A stretch of 64,000 nucleotides of DNA from Brumimicrobium glaciale (GTDB lineage Bacteria > Bacteroidota > Bacteroidia > Flavobacteriales_D > Crocinitomicaceae), in the NCBI RefSeq assembly GCF_004152935.1, contig NZ_SETE01000006.1, positions 248,001 through 312,000 of the forward strand. The letters are read 5' to 3'. The notes under the pieces are model-generated. The model saw only the letters and a program-made list of their open reading frames with translations. It had not been told where the DNA came from and made no database searches. Position 1 is the stretch's first letter. Each line of letters begins with the position of its first letter. This document shows positions 44,130 to 52,138 of this stretch, piece after piece. The translations under genes were made by a program, and so were the position numbers.

Positions 44130-44933
44130 ATGAAAAAGATATTTTTATTATCGTTAATGAGTGCGTTCCTATTTGTTTCATGTAAAAAAGATAAAGACGA
44201 AACAGTTGATCCAATGACGGGTGGAACAACGGCAGCTGCTCAGTATAAATTAATTGACAAAGACACAACTGACAATGATTTGATTGTTGAATTATATGCT
44301 AATACTGAAACCATAGAAATGGGATATACTCCTTTATATGTTAAAATTAAAGACCTAGGTGGAAACGCTGTTGAAAACGCTATGGTTTCATTTATGCCAA
44401 TGATGGACATGGGAACAATGCAACACAGTAGTCCTTTAGAGCAACCTGTATTTAATTCTACTTCAAAATATTATGAAGGTATGGTTGTGTTTACAATGGC
44501 TTCTAGTGCAGGAAGTTGGGAGTTAGATGTAATGGCTAACGGAGAAAGCGCAACTTTTGACATCAATGTTATGATGAATCCTACAAATACTAAATACGTT
44601 GGCTCATACAATGGAACAGACGGAGAAAAATACATCGTTACCTTGGTTAGACCTTTTAAATGGTCGGTTGGAATGAATGATGTTTCATTTATGGTGCATA
44701 AAAAAGAATCAATGATGTCTTTCCCAACTGTGAGTGATTTCACAATTGCAATGGATCCACAGATGACTTCAATGGGACATGGTTCGCCAAACAATGTTTC
44801 TCCAGTAAGTAAAGGAAACGGTTATTACAAAGGAAAAGTGAATTACACAATGACAGGAGACTGGAGATTGAATCTTGATTTAATTAAAGCAGGAGATACA
44901 ATTGTTAATGCATACATAGATGTATTGTTTTAG
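44130..44933 (+). CDS. Met-rich lipoprotein with two FixH/YtkA-like domains
   Basis: The product of 267 residues is a lipoprotein (MKKIFLLSLMSAFLFVSC, Cys18). Two similar beta-sandwich halves each carry a Met/His-rich loop: VSFMPMMDMGTMQHSSP (M89-H99) in the first, and DFTIAMDPQMTSMGHGSPNN in the second. The pattern resembles FixH/YtkA-like domains, some of which are linked to copper or cbb3 oxidase assembly. Exposed Met and His groups suit Cu(I) binding at the cell surface. I placed the start at the ATG 44130, where the lipoprotein signal begins; an upstream TTG would add 12 residues. The receptor gene follows after 67 bp. A role as copper carrier for that receptor is inference. Confidence 0.75.
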   Translation: MKKIFLLSLMSAFLFVSCKKDKDETVDPMTGGTTAAAQYKLIDKDTTDNDLIVELYANTETIEMGYTPLYVKIKDLGGNAVENAMVSFMPMMDMGTMQHSSPLEQPVFNSTSKYYEGMVVFTMASSAGSWELDVMANGESATFDINVMMNPTNTKYVGSYNGTDGEKYIVTLVRPFKWSVGMNDVSFMVHKKESMMSFPTVSDFTIAMDPQMTSMGHGSPNNVSPVSKGNGYYKGKVNYTMTGDWRLNLDLIKAGDTIVNAYIDVLF

Positions 44934-45000
44934 ACAAAAAAATCATTCAAAACTTTCCTTCTATTCTTTATTAGAAGGAAAGTTTAAAAAAAAAGATGAG

Positions 45001-47007
45001 ATGAAAAAGTTTATAGTATTGAGTTTTACCTTACTTCTGGGTGGATTTGTTTTTTCGCAAAACGACGACACTTTAAGACCGTCACAGAACTATAAAGAAA
45101 TTATAATTCAAGGTCAGAAGAAAGACAGCAAAGAAAAAGCATCGGCTCAATTACAAGAGTCAACGGATAAATTATTAAGCACAACTCCAGGAATTACATT
45201 AATTAAACGAGGGAATTTCGCTTTAGAACCTACAATTAGAGGTTTAAATGCTGGACAAATCAACACGACAATTGATGGAATGCAAATGTTTGGAGCTTGT
45301 ACAGACAGAATGGATCCTATCAGTTCTTACATTGAACCAACAAACCTGGAGAAAATTCAGTTGAGTACAACTCCAAATGGAGAACAAACTGGAAGTGCAA
45401 TCGGAGGTGGAATTAATTTCGCTTTAATGAAAGCAGAATTAGGGGCAGCTAAGAAGTTTAGCGGAAAAGTAGGAGCAGGATATCAAACCAATGCCAACAA
45501 CATTCAAACTTTGGGTACTTTTCAATACAGTACAAAACGTTGGGCGTTATTGGTGAATGGGATTTACAGAAAAGCCGATAACTACCAAGCTGCAAATCGC
45601 CAAGAGATTTTGTTTTCGCAATTTGAGAAATGGAATGCTGGAGCGAATTTAGTGGTTGCATTAAACGATAAAAATAGAATTTCACTAGATTACATTCAAG
45701 ACGAAGGTTACGATATTGGTTATCCAGCATTAACAATGGATGTTGCGTTTGCAAAAGCTTATATTTCTGCTGTAACGCATACTTATGAAAATCGATCACG
45801 AAAATTGAGAAGTATAGAATCTAAATTCTATTTCAACTTTATCGATCATGCAATGGATGATACAAAACGTCCAGCCGAAATGGTGCCGATGCACATGGAT
45901 ATGCCGGGAACTTCGCGCACTTTTGGAATGTTTAGTAAAGCGAAATATGTTTTGAATCCAAAGCACATTCTGACTTTCCAATTGAATGCATTTCAAAATG
46001 ATTTGCATGCTGAAATGACGATGTATCCAGATATTGGTTCTGAAATGTTTATGTTGACAGTTCCAGATGGACAGCGCAGAACAGCTGGATTAAATGTCGC
46101 TGACACTTGGTTGGTCAACGAAAAACTAAAGATTTCTTACGGAGGTAGAGGGGAAGTAAACCTTTCTGATATTACGACTAAAATTGGTCGACAAACATTA
46201 ACAAGTTTCTATGATGGAGAAGCTGCGCAAACAAGAGTTTCAGGAAATGTATTTGCACAAGCCAATTATAAATTCACCAAGAAAATCGGATTTTATGGAG
46301 GCTTAAGTTATGGACAAAGACCACCTTCTCTTCAGGAAATTTATGGATTCTATTTATTCAATAGAGTAGATAACCATGATTATTTAGGAAATCCTGATAT
46401 CTTAAATGAAGAATCAATCAGTGGAAACATTGGAGTGAATTTGAAATATGAAAAACTAGCTATTTCTCTAGAAGGATTCGCTAATTCATTTACAAATTAC
46501 ATCACAGGTTTAGTTCTTCCAGAATTCAGTAACATGACAATTGGAGCGGATGGTGTTAAGCAATTTGATAATATTTCAGATGCTTTACTAACAGGTGGTG
46601 AATTAACTGTGAAATGGAATCCAATTAAAGTTTTAACTGTTCAATCGGTGAATAGTTATACTTATGGAATAGATGAAACGGGAGGTTTTTTACCTTACAT
46701 TCCTCCGTTTAAATCTATTAACTCGTTGAAATATCACCACAAAGGATGGAATGTAAAATTGGAACATGTTGGTGCTTTTGCTCAAAATAATGTAAGTACA
46801 GCAAGATATGGAGAAGGAACAACACCTGCTTTTAATCTACTCAATTTTGCAGTTCAAAAACACATCGACTTAAAAAAGGATAGAGCATTGCATACAGAGT
46901 TTGGGGTTGAAAATATTTTCGACACTCCATATTACGAACACCTTGATGTCTTGAAAATTCAACGTCAAGGAGTGAATTTTGTGATTCGTACTACGTTTGT
47001 TTTTTAA
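45001..47007 (+). CDS. TonB-dependent receptor, OprC/NosA-like copper type
   Basis: The product of 668 residues has a signal peptide (MKKFIVLSFTLLLGGFVFSQ), a plug (about 25-160) and a barrel ending in GVNFVIRTTFVF. There is no carboxypeptidase-like extension. The plug has FGACTDRMDPISSYIEPTNLEKIQL, giving C100-xxx-M104, the place where OprC-type receptors coordinate Cu with CxxxM. A Met/His cluster M297-H298-M299-D300-M301 lies in the barrel, where OprC has its HxM part. I therefore read it as a copper importer, moderately sure. The ATG at 45001 starts the signal peptide; an ATG 81 bp earlier overlaps the preceding gene and was rejected. A strong terminator follows. Confidence 0.88.
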   Translation: MKKFIVLSFTLLLGGFVFSQNDDTLRPSQNYKEIIIQGQKKDSKEKASAQLQESTDKLLSTTPGITLIKRGNFALEPTIRGLNAGQINTTIDGMQMFGACTDRMDPISSYIEPTNLEKIQLSTTPNGEQTGSAIGGGINFALMKAELGAAKKFSGKVGAGYQTNANNIQTLGTFQYSTKRWALLVNGIYRKADNYQAANRQEILFSQFEKWNAGANLVVALNDKNRISLDYIQDEGYDIGYPALTMDVAFAKAYISAVTHTYENRSRKLRSIESKFYFNFIDHAMDDTKRPAEMVPMHMDMPGTSRTFGMFSKAKYVLNPKHILTFQLNAFQNDLHAEMTMYPDIGSEMFMLTVPDGQRRTAGLNVADTWLVNEKLKISYGGRGEVNLSDITTKIGRQTLTSFYDGEAAQTRVSGNVFAQANYKFTKKIGFYGGLSYGQRPPSLQEIYGFYLFNRVDNHDYLGNPDILNEESISGNIGVNLKYEKLAISLEGFANSFTNYITGLVLPEFSNMTIGADGVKQFDNISDALLTGGELTVKWNPIKVLTVQSVNSYTYGIDETGGFLPYIPPFKSINSLKYHHKGWNVKLEHVGAFAQNNVSTARYGEGTTPAFNLLNFAVQKHIDLKKDRALHTEFGVENIFDTPYYEHLDVLKIQRQGVNFVIRTTFVF

Positions 47008-47024
47008 ATTACACAAGTTGAAAT

Positions 47025-47062
47025 AAAAACAGTCCAGAATTAAGTTTCTGGACTGTTTTTAC
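47025..47062. terminator. strong intrinsic terminator
   Basis: A 15-bp perfect stem (AAAAACAGTCCAGAA at 47025-47039 with its complement at 47046-47060) has A residues on one side and Ts on the other. It ends the receptor gene and may also act on minus-strand transcription. Confidence 0.92.
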
Positions 47063-47192
47063 TTTTTAAAGTATTTTTCGTCTTTATTCTGAAGACCTTT
47101 TTCATCAATTTAAGCTTAAGATATAAGAGTTTTGTCATCTCTGACACCTCTTGTCTAATCTCTAAAATCTAGTGTCTAAAGCCTAAAAAAAA

Positions 47193-47840
47193 CTATTTCT
47201 CTTGATACTCTGAAATCTCCGCACAACCAACTCTTTTTCCAGCATCTCCAGAAGGTTGAGAAATGAAATCATCTCCACCTTGGTGAATAATTACTGAACG
47301 ACCGACGATGTTTTTATTCTCATCATCACATCCAATACACCATTCTGCTGTTTCGAATCTTACCGTTGCAATTCCATCATCACCAACTTCAAAGTTTCCG
47401 ATATCTCCTTTATGGTATCCTTCAGCGTCTCCCCATTTTCCATGACGTTCTCCAGTCGGATTCCAATGTCCACCAGCCGATTTACCATCACTAGAAGAAC
47501 AGTTTGCTGTTTCATGCAAGTGAATCGCATGTGTTCCTTTGTTTAATCCTTTGAATTTTGCTTCCATTACAACTTGTCCAGCTCTTTCTTCAAATGTAAT
47601 GTCACCTGTTGCTTTACTTTCGCTTTTTGCATTCAAGGTGGTTCGTATCATTTTTGTTTTAATATTTTCGGGATCGGCTATTTTTAATGCTTCACTTTTT
47701 TCTGAATCGTGATCATTTTCAAAAGAAGTTGTATCTGTTTGATTTCCTCCATCTTCATCTGCTTGAATAGCATTTTCACAGCTAAATGCTAACATTCCTA
47801 CTGCAATCATTGAAAATATGTATATGTTTAAATTTTTCAT
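47193..47840 (-). CDS. sodC: Cu/Zn superoxide dismutase lipoprotein
   Basis: The 215-residue enzyme converts superoxide to oxygen and peroxide outside the cytoplasm. A lipoprotein signal (LAFSC, Cys21) and an acidic linker (about 25-60) precede the SOD domain. Metal ligands are visible: H107 and H109 in HAIHLHE, bridging H125 in GGHWNP, zinc-side H133 and H143 and D146, and H186 in IIHQGGDD. C114 and C206 can form the conserved disulphide. An extra pair, C168 and C171 (EWCIGC), is unusual and could bind metal. Convergent with the copper receptor, it is a copper-using neighbour. Confidence 0.95.
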   Translation of the reverse strand: MKNLNIYIFSMIAVGMLAFSCENAIQADEDGGNQTDTTSFENDHDSEKSEALKIADPENIKTKMIRTTLNAKSESKATGDITFEERAGQVVMEAKFKGLNKGTHAIHLHETANCSSSDGKSAGGHWNPTGERHGKWGDAEGYHKGDIGNFEVGDDGIATVRFETAEWCIGCDDENKNIVGRSVIIHQGGDDFISQPSGDAGKRVGCAEISEYQEK

Positions 47841-47950
47841 GGTATTATAAATTTAGTTTCTATTTATTTACAGTAAATTACTTAATTAGAAAGGGGTATT
47901 TAAAATTCCTGTGATAATAATTGTTAAACACCATGAAATAAAAACAGAGC

Positions 47951-49060
47951 TTAATTTATAACTTTATTAATCTTCTCCCACATTTGATTATGAAATACGG
48001 TTGGCACTGGAGAAGCATCTGGCGAGTCTCCCATTCTAATAACCACCATTTCTCTACTTGGAATGATATTTAGATATTGACCGTTTTTTCTTATTCCAGC
48101 AAATAAATCTGCTGGTGCATGATCAGAAAGTGGTTGATTAAATGAATTCGGAAATCCAGGTAAAATAATTGACGACTTTCCATTCAACCAAAATAAATAT
48201 CCATAGGAAGGATTAAGCGTTTGTGATGAATTGGTCATTTCATCAAAATAATTCAAATCACTCATTATAGAATTGGCTGACCATTTTCCCCGATTAAGTA
48301 AAAGCGAACCAAATCGTGCAGCATCTCTAGCAGAGCTTAAATAAACGTTTGTACTACCAATTGACATCCATTTTCCCTTCATTCCGATGGTAGATTCTAA
48401 TTTTTGATCCGTAAAATCATTAAATGTTTTGTTTGTGGCATTTTCTACCACTGACTTAATTAGTGTGTAAGGAGCATTGTGATAATACCATTGATTTCCT
48501 GCGTCAGTTTTATATTGGAGACAATTTGGAGCTGTGCAATCTTGGTCGTTCACATCATAATCCAATCCAGTAGTCATTGATAATTGATGTTTTATTGTAA
48601 TTAAATCTTCTTTCTGAATGGGTAAACTGGTCCAATTCTGTCCTAAATAATCAGAAGTTTTATCATTGATATTTAATAATCCGTCTTCTTGTGCTAATCC
48701 AACAAGAAATGCCGAAATAGTTTTTCCAGCAGAAGCCCAATACCATTGAGAATTTTCGTCAAATGGAGCGTTGTCTAAAATGTTATTTCCCCAGTATTTT
48801 TCTACTGCAATCTTTCCTTTGTGTAAAATTATAAAAGCACGTGTTCCATTTTGCGATAAAAAGTCGAATAATTCTGTCGTGTCCGAAAGATTCCAGTTAA
48901 GAGCCTGTAAATTTTCTTTACTCCAATTATTAGAACTTGTCGGAGGGAAGTAATATTCTACACTAGGATTTGGATTTGATGGATTTTCTGGGATTGTGGG
49001 TTGTTCTTTCTTACAAGCGAAAAGTATTATTAACGCTAAGAATAAGAGTAGACGTTTCAT
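47951..49060 (-). CDS. serine hydrolase lipoprotein (class C beta-lactamase fold)
   Basis: The 369-residue lipoprotein (signal ending ILFAC, Cys16) has a beta-lactamase/D-aminopeptidase-type fold. The catalytic SxxK is S110-A-G-K113 in YWASAGKTISAFLVG, and the second motif is Y193-H-N195. Pro-rich residues 20-45 form a tether from the membrane. A third KTG-like motif is not obvious. Such enzymes include esterases and peptidases; true beta-lactamase activity should not be assumed. The sodC gene follows 110 bp downstream on the same strand, and they may be transcribed separately. Confidence 0.88.
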   Translation of the reverse strand: MKRLLLFLALIILFACKKEQPTIPENPSNPNPSVEYYFPPTSSNNWSKENLQALNWNLSDTTELFDFLSQNGTRAFIILHKGKIAVEKYWGNNILDNAPFDENSQWYWASAGKTISAFLVGLAQEDGLLNINDKTSDYLGQNWTSLPIQKEDLITIKHQLSMTTGLDYDVNDQDCTAPNCLQYKTDAGNQWYYHNAPYTLIKSVVENATNKTFNDFTDQKLESTIGMKGKWMSIGSTNVYLSSARDAARFGSLLLNRGKWSANSIMSDLNYFDEMTNSSQTLNPSYGYLFWLNGKSSIILPGFPNSFNQPLSDHAPADLFAGIRKNGQYLNIIPSREMVVIRMGDSPDASPVPTVFHNQMWEKINKVIN

Positions 49061-49796
49061 AATTTATCGTTTTATAACCATGAATAAATTCCATACCACA
49101 CTCAAAAATAAACAAATTATAAATAATGATGAATTATGAATTTTCTCAACTACCAAAAAAATGAGGCTCAATATGAAATACTGTAAGTAATCAATTTTAA
49201 TCCTTTGAAAAATTAATAGTTCTACTACGAATTTAACTGTAACCTACATGAGTTGTATTTTAAAGTAATTATCCATTTACCCAAATCATCATTTCATTCT
49301 TACAGCCAAGCATATATCGGTCTGTATTTCAGTTGGTTATTCCCGTAGGGACGGCATATTAATAGCCAAGGACGTAAGTCCTTGGTTTAAAACAAATAGA
49401 TATAATACAAAACCCCACAAAATCGACCTAATTGCATGCAATTAGGTCGATTTTGTGGGGTTTTGTTTCGGTTTGTATCGTTTGGCGGATGGACTTACGT
49501 CCATCCCTATTAACATGCCGTCCCTCGGGGACTTCGAATAATAAATACTTAAATAACAGGAACTTATCAAATTAAGCGAATTAGGTTTTTAATAGAAAGT
49601 TTCCATTTAAAAAAAAAGTAGAACCAAATTAACAATCGTTTAGCTTCAATTAAAACCATAGATTTTAAAACTACCCACACAAAATCATATAGAACCAAAA
49701 TTGACAATCTACTAACCATTAAGAATTAAATATGAATATTCATAACTCACAATTAGCCAAAGCGTTAGCCATTAATAATTAACCATTAATTAATAA
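49061..49796. other. 736-bp intergenic region without genes
   Basis: No coding sequence is apparent. The middle is taken up by the nested palindromic element described separately (49341-49532). The flanks are AT-rich; the right part (49690-49796) consists of AATTA/ATTAA-rich low-complexity DNA leading to the stop of the kinase-fold gene. Confidence 0.6.
49341..49532. mobile_element. nested palindromic element (MITE- or REP-doublet-like)
   Basis: An outer imperfect inverted repeat of about 40 bp joins 49342-49382 (GTAGGGACGGCATATTAATAG and on) to 49491-49530. Inside the left arm is the hairpin CCAAGGAC-GTAA-GTCCTTGG (49366-49385). The centre is a 60-bp perfect palindrome (49407-49466) with arms starting ACAAAACCCCACAAAATCGA. 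No transposase is encoded, so it would depend on an enzyme in trans. The word GTAGGGACG also opens the palindromes at 56562-56589 and 56739-56770. Confidence 0.7.
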
Positions 49797-50873
49797 TTAA
49801 AGAACCTCTTCTTTCCCTTTAAAATTAGCCTTTCCTGGAAACTTTTTCGGTTTAGGTTTCCCTAGCATCAAAGCCAAGTGAGATTTAAGAATTCTTCCCA
49901 TGTGCTTATATTTTGAAAAGCGTTTGGTATCGTGATAAATATTTAAATCTGCTGCCAAAGAAGCAATTTTTTCTGGTGTCGAAAGCTCTTGATAAAGCAT
50001 AGAATCCAATAAACGGTTCAATCTTGCCAAGGCCAATTTATAACGTCTTTTCATTAACGTTCTTTCCTCATAGCGATATTGCTCAACTGTTTCTGGAGTC
50101 AATAACTGAATGCAAAAATCAATTATCTTGTTGTTTTCCTTGTAATATTGAGGTTTATAATGATTTTTTCTTCCTTCATAAGCCGTTTGATCAAAATCTA
50201 TTGGACGCACTCGGTATTGTTCCTTATCGAAATCTGGAGTAATCGCCACAACGTAATTGTAAGAACGCATGTCTCCAAGTAGCATTACAAAACAACGCTC
50301 ATTAAATTTCACAAACTCCTTCGCCATTCCTGTTGGATAAAAGTTTGGCGAATCCATATAGTTGTCCATAAATTGATCACCTGGAATTCCTGCAATATGC
50401 GCTTCAACTAAAGTATTTCCATCTACCATATAGTCCATTCTATTTGGCGAAAGAATATGCTCTAATTCTAAACCATAAACCCTAGAAGCATCCGCTCTTT
50501 TAATATAGAAATAATCGTGGTGGTCATTTAGTTTATTGACAATCTTAATCCTGAATGGATTAGAGTTGGCAAATAAACAATAATCAATTGCTCCAATCGT
50601 TAAGTGACTTATTATTTCTGTATCACCGTCCGTTTTCAGTTCTGCATAAATTTCTTTTAATCCATTCAAGATTTCCTCTTGCGTTCCCATGTCATAAATA
50701 ACACTTTCCCAAAATGTATTTTCACCATTCGCATCATAAACAGGAGAACTGTCATTCCAACGCAGCATGTCTTCATAAGCAAGTGCGATGGAATCTTCAC
50801 GTCCATATTTACGTAAATACTTTCTTAATCCTTGATTAATTGGGAAGGGTGGCTTCTTTTTTGAAATATCCAT
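49797..50873 (-). CDS. protein with kinase-like fold (unnamed)
   Basis: This 358-residue cytoplasmic protein is not one I can name. It shows the landmarks of a protein-kinase-like fold in order: a Lys in FYIKRADASRVYG (K125), Glu candidates E137/E139 in LELEHIL, a catalytic-loop-like LLGDMRSYNYVVA (D201, N206), and a metal-binding-loop-like PIDFDQ (D226, D228). The helical C-terminal third is rich in Lys/Arg and ends in a basic tail. The spacing resembles HipA or aminoglycoside-kinase-like enzymes more than Ser/Thr kinases. There is no signal peptide or membrane helix. It stands alone; the substrate is unknown, and the fold assignment is inference. Confidence 0.6.
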   Translation of the reverse strand: MDISKKKPPFPINQGLRKYLRKYGREDSIALAYEDMLRWNDSSPVYDANGENTFWESVIYDMGTQEEILNGLKEIYAELKTDGDTEIISHLTIGAIDYCLFANSNPFRIKIVNKLNDHHDYFYIKRADASRVYGLELEHILSPNRMDYMVDGNTLVEAHIAGIPGDQFMDNYMDSPNFYPTGMAKEFVKFNERCFVMLLGDMRSYNYVVAITPDFDKEQYRVRPIDFDQTAYEGRKNHYKPQYYKENNKIIDFCIQLLTPETVEQYRYEERTLMKRRYKLALARLNRLLDSMLYQELSTPEKIASLAADLNIYHDTKRFSKYKHMGRILKSHLALMLGKPKPKKFPGKANFKGKEEVL

Positions 50874-51089
50874 AAGGGGAAAATATTTTGATTATACGTT
50901 TTCTGTTCTCTTCAAATATACGAAGAATTTTAAAGATTAACAGGAAAACCAGTGACGCATAGCTGCGCAGGATTATTAATAGTATGATAAGAGTAGAATA
51001 GGGATATCAGTTTAAGAATTTATTGATGCCTGCATGAAACCTTCATGTCGTTATGCGTTTGCTATTCTCTTACAAATACATGAAATAGC

Positions 51090-51119
51090 AAAGGGACTTC
51101 AATTGAATGAAATCCCTTT
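51090..51119. terminator. hairpin after the PorP operon
   Basis: AAAGGGACTTCA (51090-51101) pairs with TGAAATCCCTTT (51108-51119), with one mismatch. It lies 48 bp past the porP stop on the minus strand, but the T run is short, so termination strength is uncertain. Confidence 0.5.
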
Positions 51120-51166
51120 ACATTTAAACAAACAAAGTAGTTGTTAAACCTTAAGAAACTACTACT

Positions 51167-52123
51167 TTAAAAAGATGGACAAGAAATCGTTCTAAAACTC
51201 GGTTTCTTTGTTTTACAGTTTAGGTCAAATCCTAAAGAAATTTCATGAGATCCTCCAGTAACGCCGTTGTTTAGTTTTGATACCGTAACATCATAACTAT
51301 AACCAACTTTTATTGTTCCTGTGTTTACTCCAGCTGATAAGATAAATGCATCTCTAGATCGGAACCAAACTCCAGCGGTAAGTGCTCCATATTGAACATA
51401 CGTACCGAGTAATAATTCCATAAAGCCTTGTTGATATTGATAAATCATATTTGGCATAATTGAGATATCAGTGTTGTATTGAGACTTTCCTCCCAAAGCA
51501 AGTTTTGCTCCCGCATGTCCTGTTAAACGAATAGGCATTGGGCTATTTCCAACAATTACAGATTCATCTGGCATGTTTAAATGATGTGCGGAAACCCCGA
51601 AGAAAAACTTCTCAGTAAAACCAACCATTCCAGCAGAAACATCAAAGAAACCACGTGAACCTCCTCTTGGAACATCACCTGTTGCATAAATAAATCCTCT
51701 TCTTGGATCAATCATATCGCCAAATGTTAGTCTGTCCCAATCCAAGAATTTCTGATTCCAAGTTGCTTTTCCAGCAAACATCATTGTGAATTTACGGTTA
51801 ACCTTTAAATGGTAATTGTAAATTAAACTCAAGGTGGTATGGTTAATTGTTCCTTTTCCTTGTTGGTCATGTGTCATTATAACACCAATTCCACCATTGA
51901 TTCCTTTGAAATACTGGTCATAAGACGCAGAATAAGTTACAAAAGAACCTGAAAGCGCTGGCCATTGATTTCTGTAATTCACAGCAAACCTTGGACAACC
52001 ATGACTACCTGCAAATGCAGGATTCAAGTAAATAGGATTCGCATAAAACTGCGAAAACTGTGGGTCTTGTGCATAGACCTCACCCAGAAGGAAGAACATG
52101 AATATGATGAGTATTTTTTTCAT
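51167..52123 (-). CDS. PorP/SprF family type IX secretion membrane protein
   Basis: The 318-residue outer-membrane barrel protein has a signal peptide (MKKILIIFMFFLLGEVYAQ) and then the family's hallmark DPQFSQFYANPIYLNPAFAGS (about 20-40). A 14-strand barrel with repeated GVxxTHDQQGKG-type turns follows. PorP/SprF proteins work with type IX secretion, and SprF acts in adhesin (SprB) export and gliding. Usually they pair with a large adhesin. Here the gene instead follows, by 15 bp, a fused anti-sigma/barrel gene and an ECF sigma gene, suggesting T9SS-linked signalling. The T9SS core genes are not in this window. Confidence 0.92.
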   Translation of the reverse strand: MKKILIIFMFFLLGEVYAQDPQFSQFYANPIYLNPAFAGSHGCPRFAVNYRNQWPALSGSFVTYSASYDQYFKGINGGIGVIMTHDQQGKGTINHTTLSLIYNYHLKVNRKFTMMFAGKATWNQKFLDWDRLTFGDMIDPRRGFIYATGDVPRGGSRGFFDVSAGMVGFTEKFFFGVSAHHLNMPDESVIVGNSPMPIRLTGHAGAKLALGGKSQYNTDISIMPNMIYQYQQGFMELLLGTYVQYGALTAGVWFRSRDAFILSAGVNTGTIKVGYSYDVTVSKLNNGVTGGSHEISLGFDLNCKTKKPSFRTISCPSF

Positions 52124-52138
52124 AATGAATTGGTTTTC

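Noticed and set aside
45458-45799. 113-codon minus-strand open frame within the copper receptor
   Set aside because: Opposite a TonB receptor barrel; no family features.
47951-49060. Antibiotic-resistance beta-lactamase
   Set aside because: The SxxK and YxN fold is shared by many esterases and peptidases; it is a lipoprotein without a clear KTG motif, so resistance cannot be claimed.
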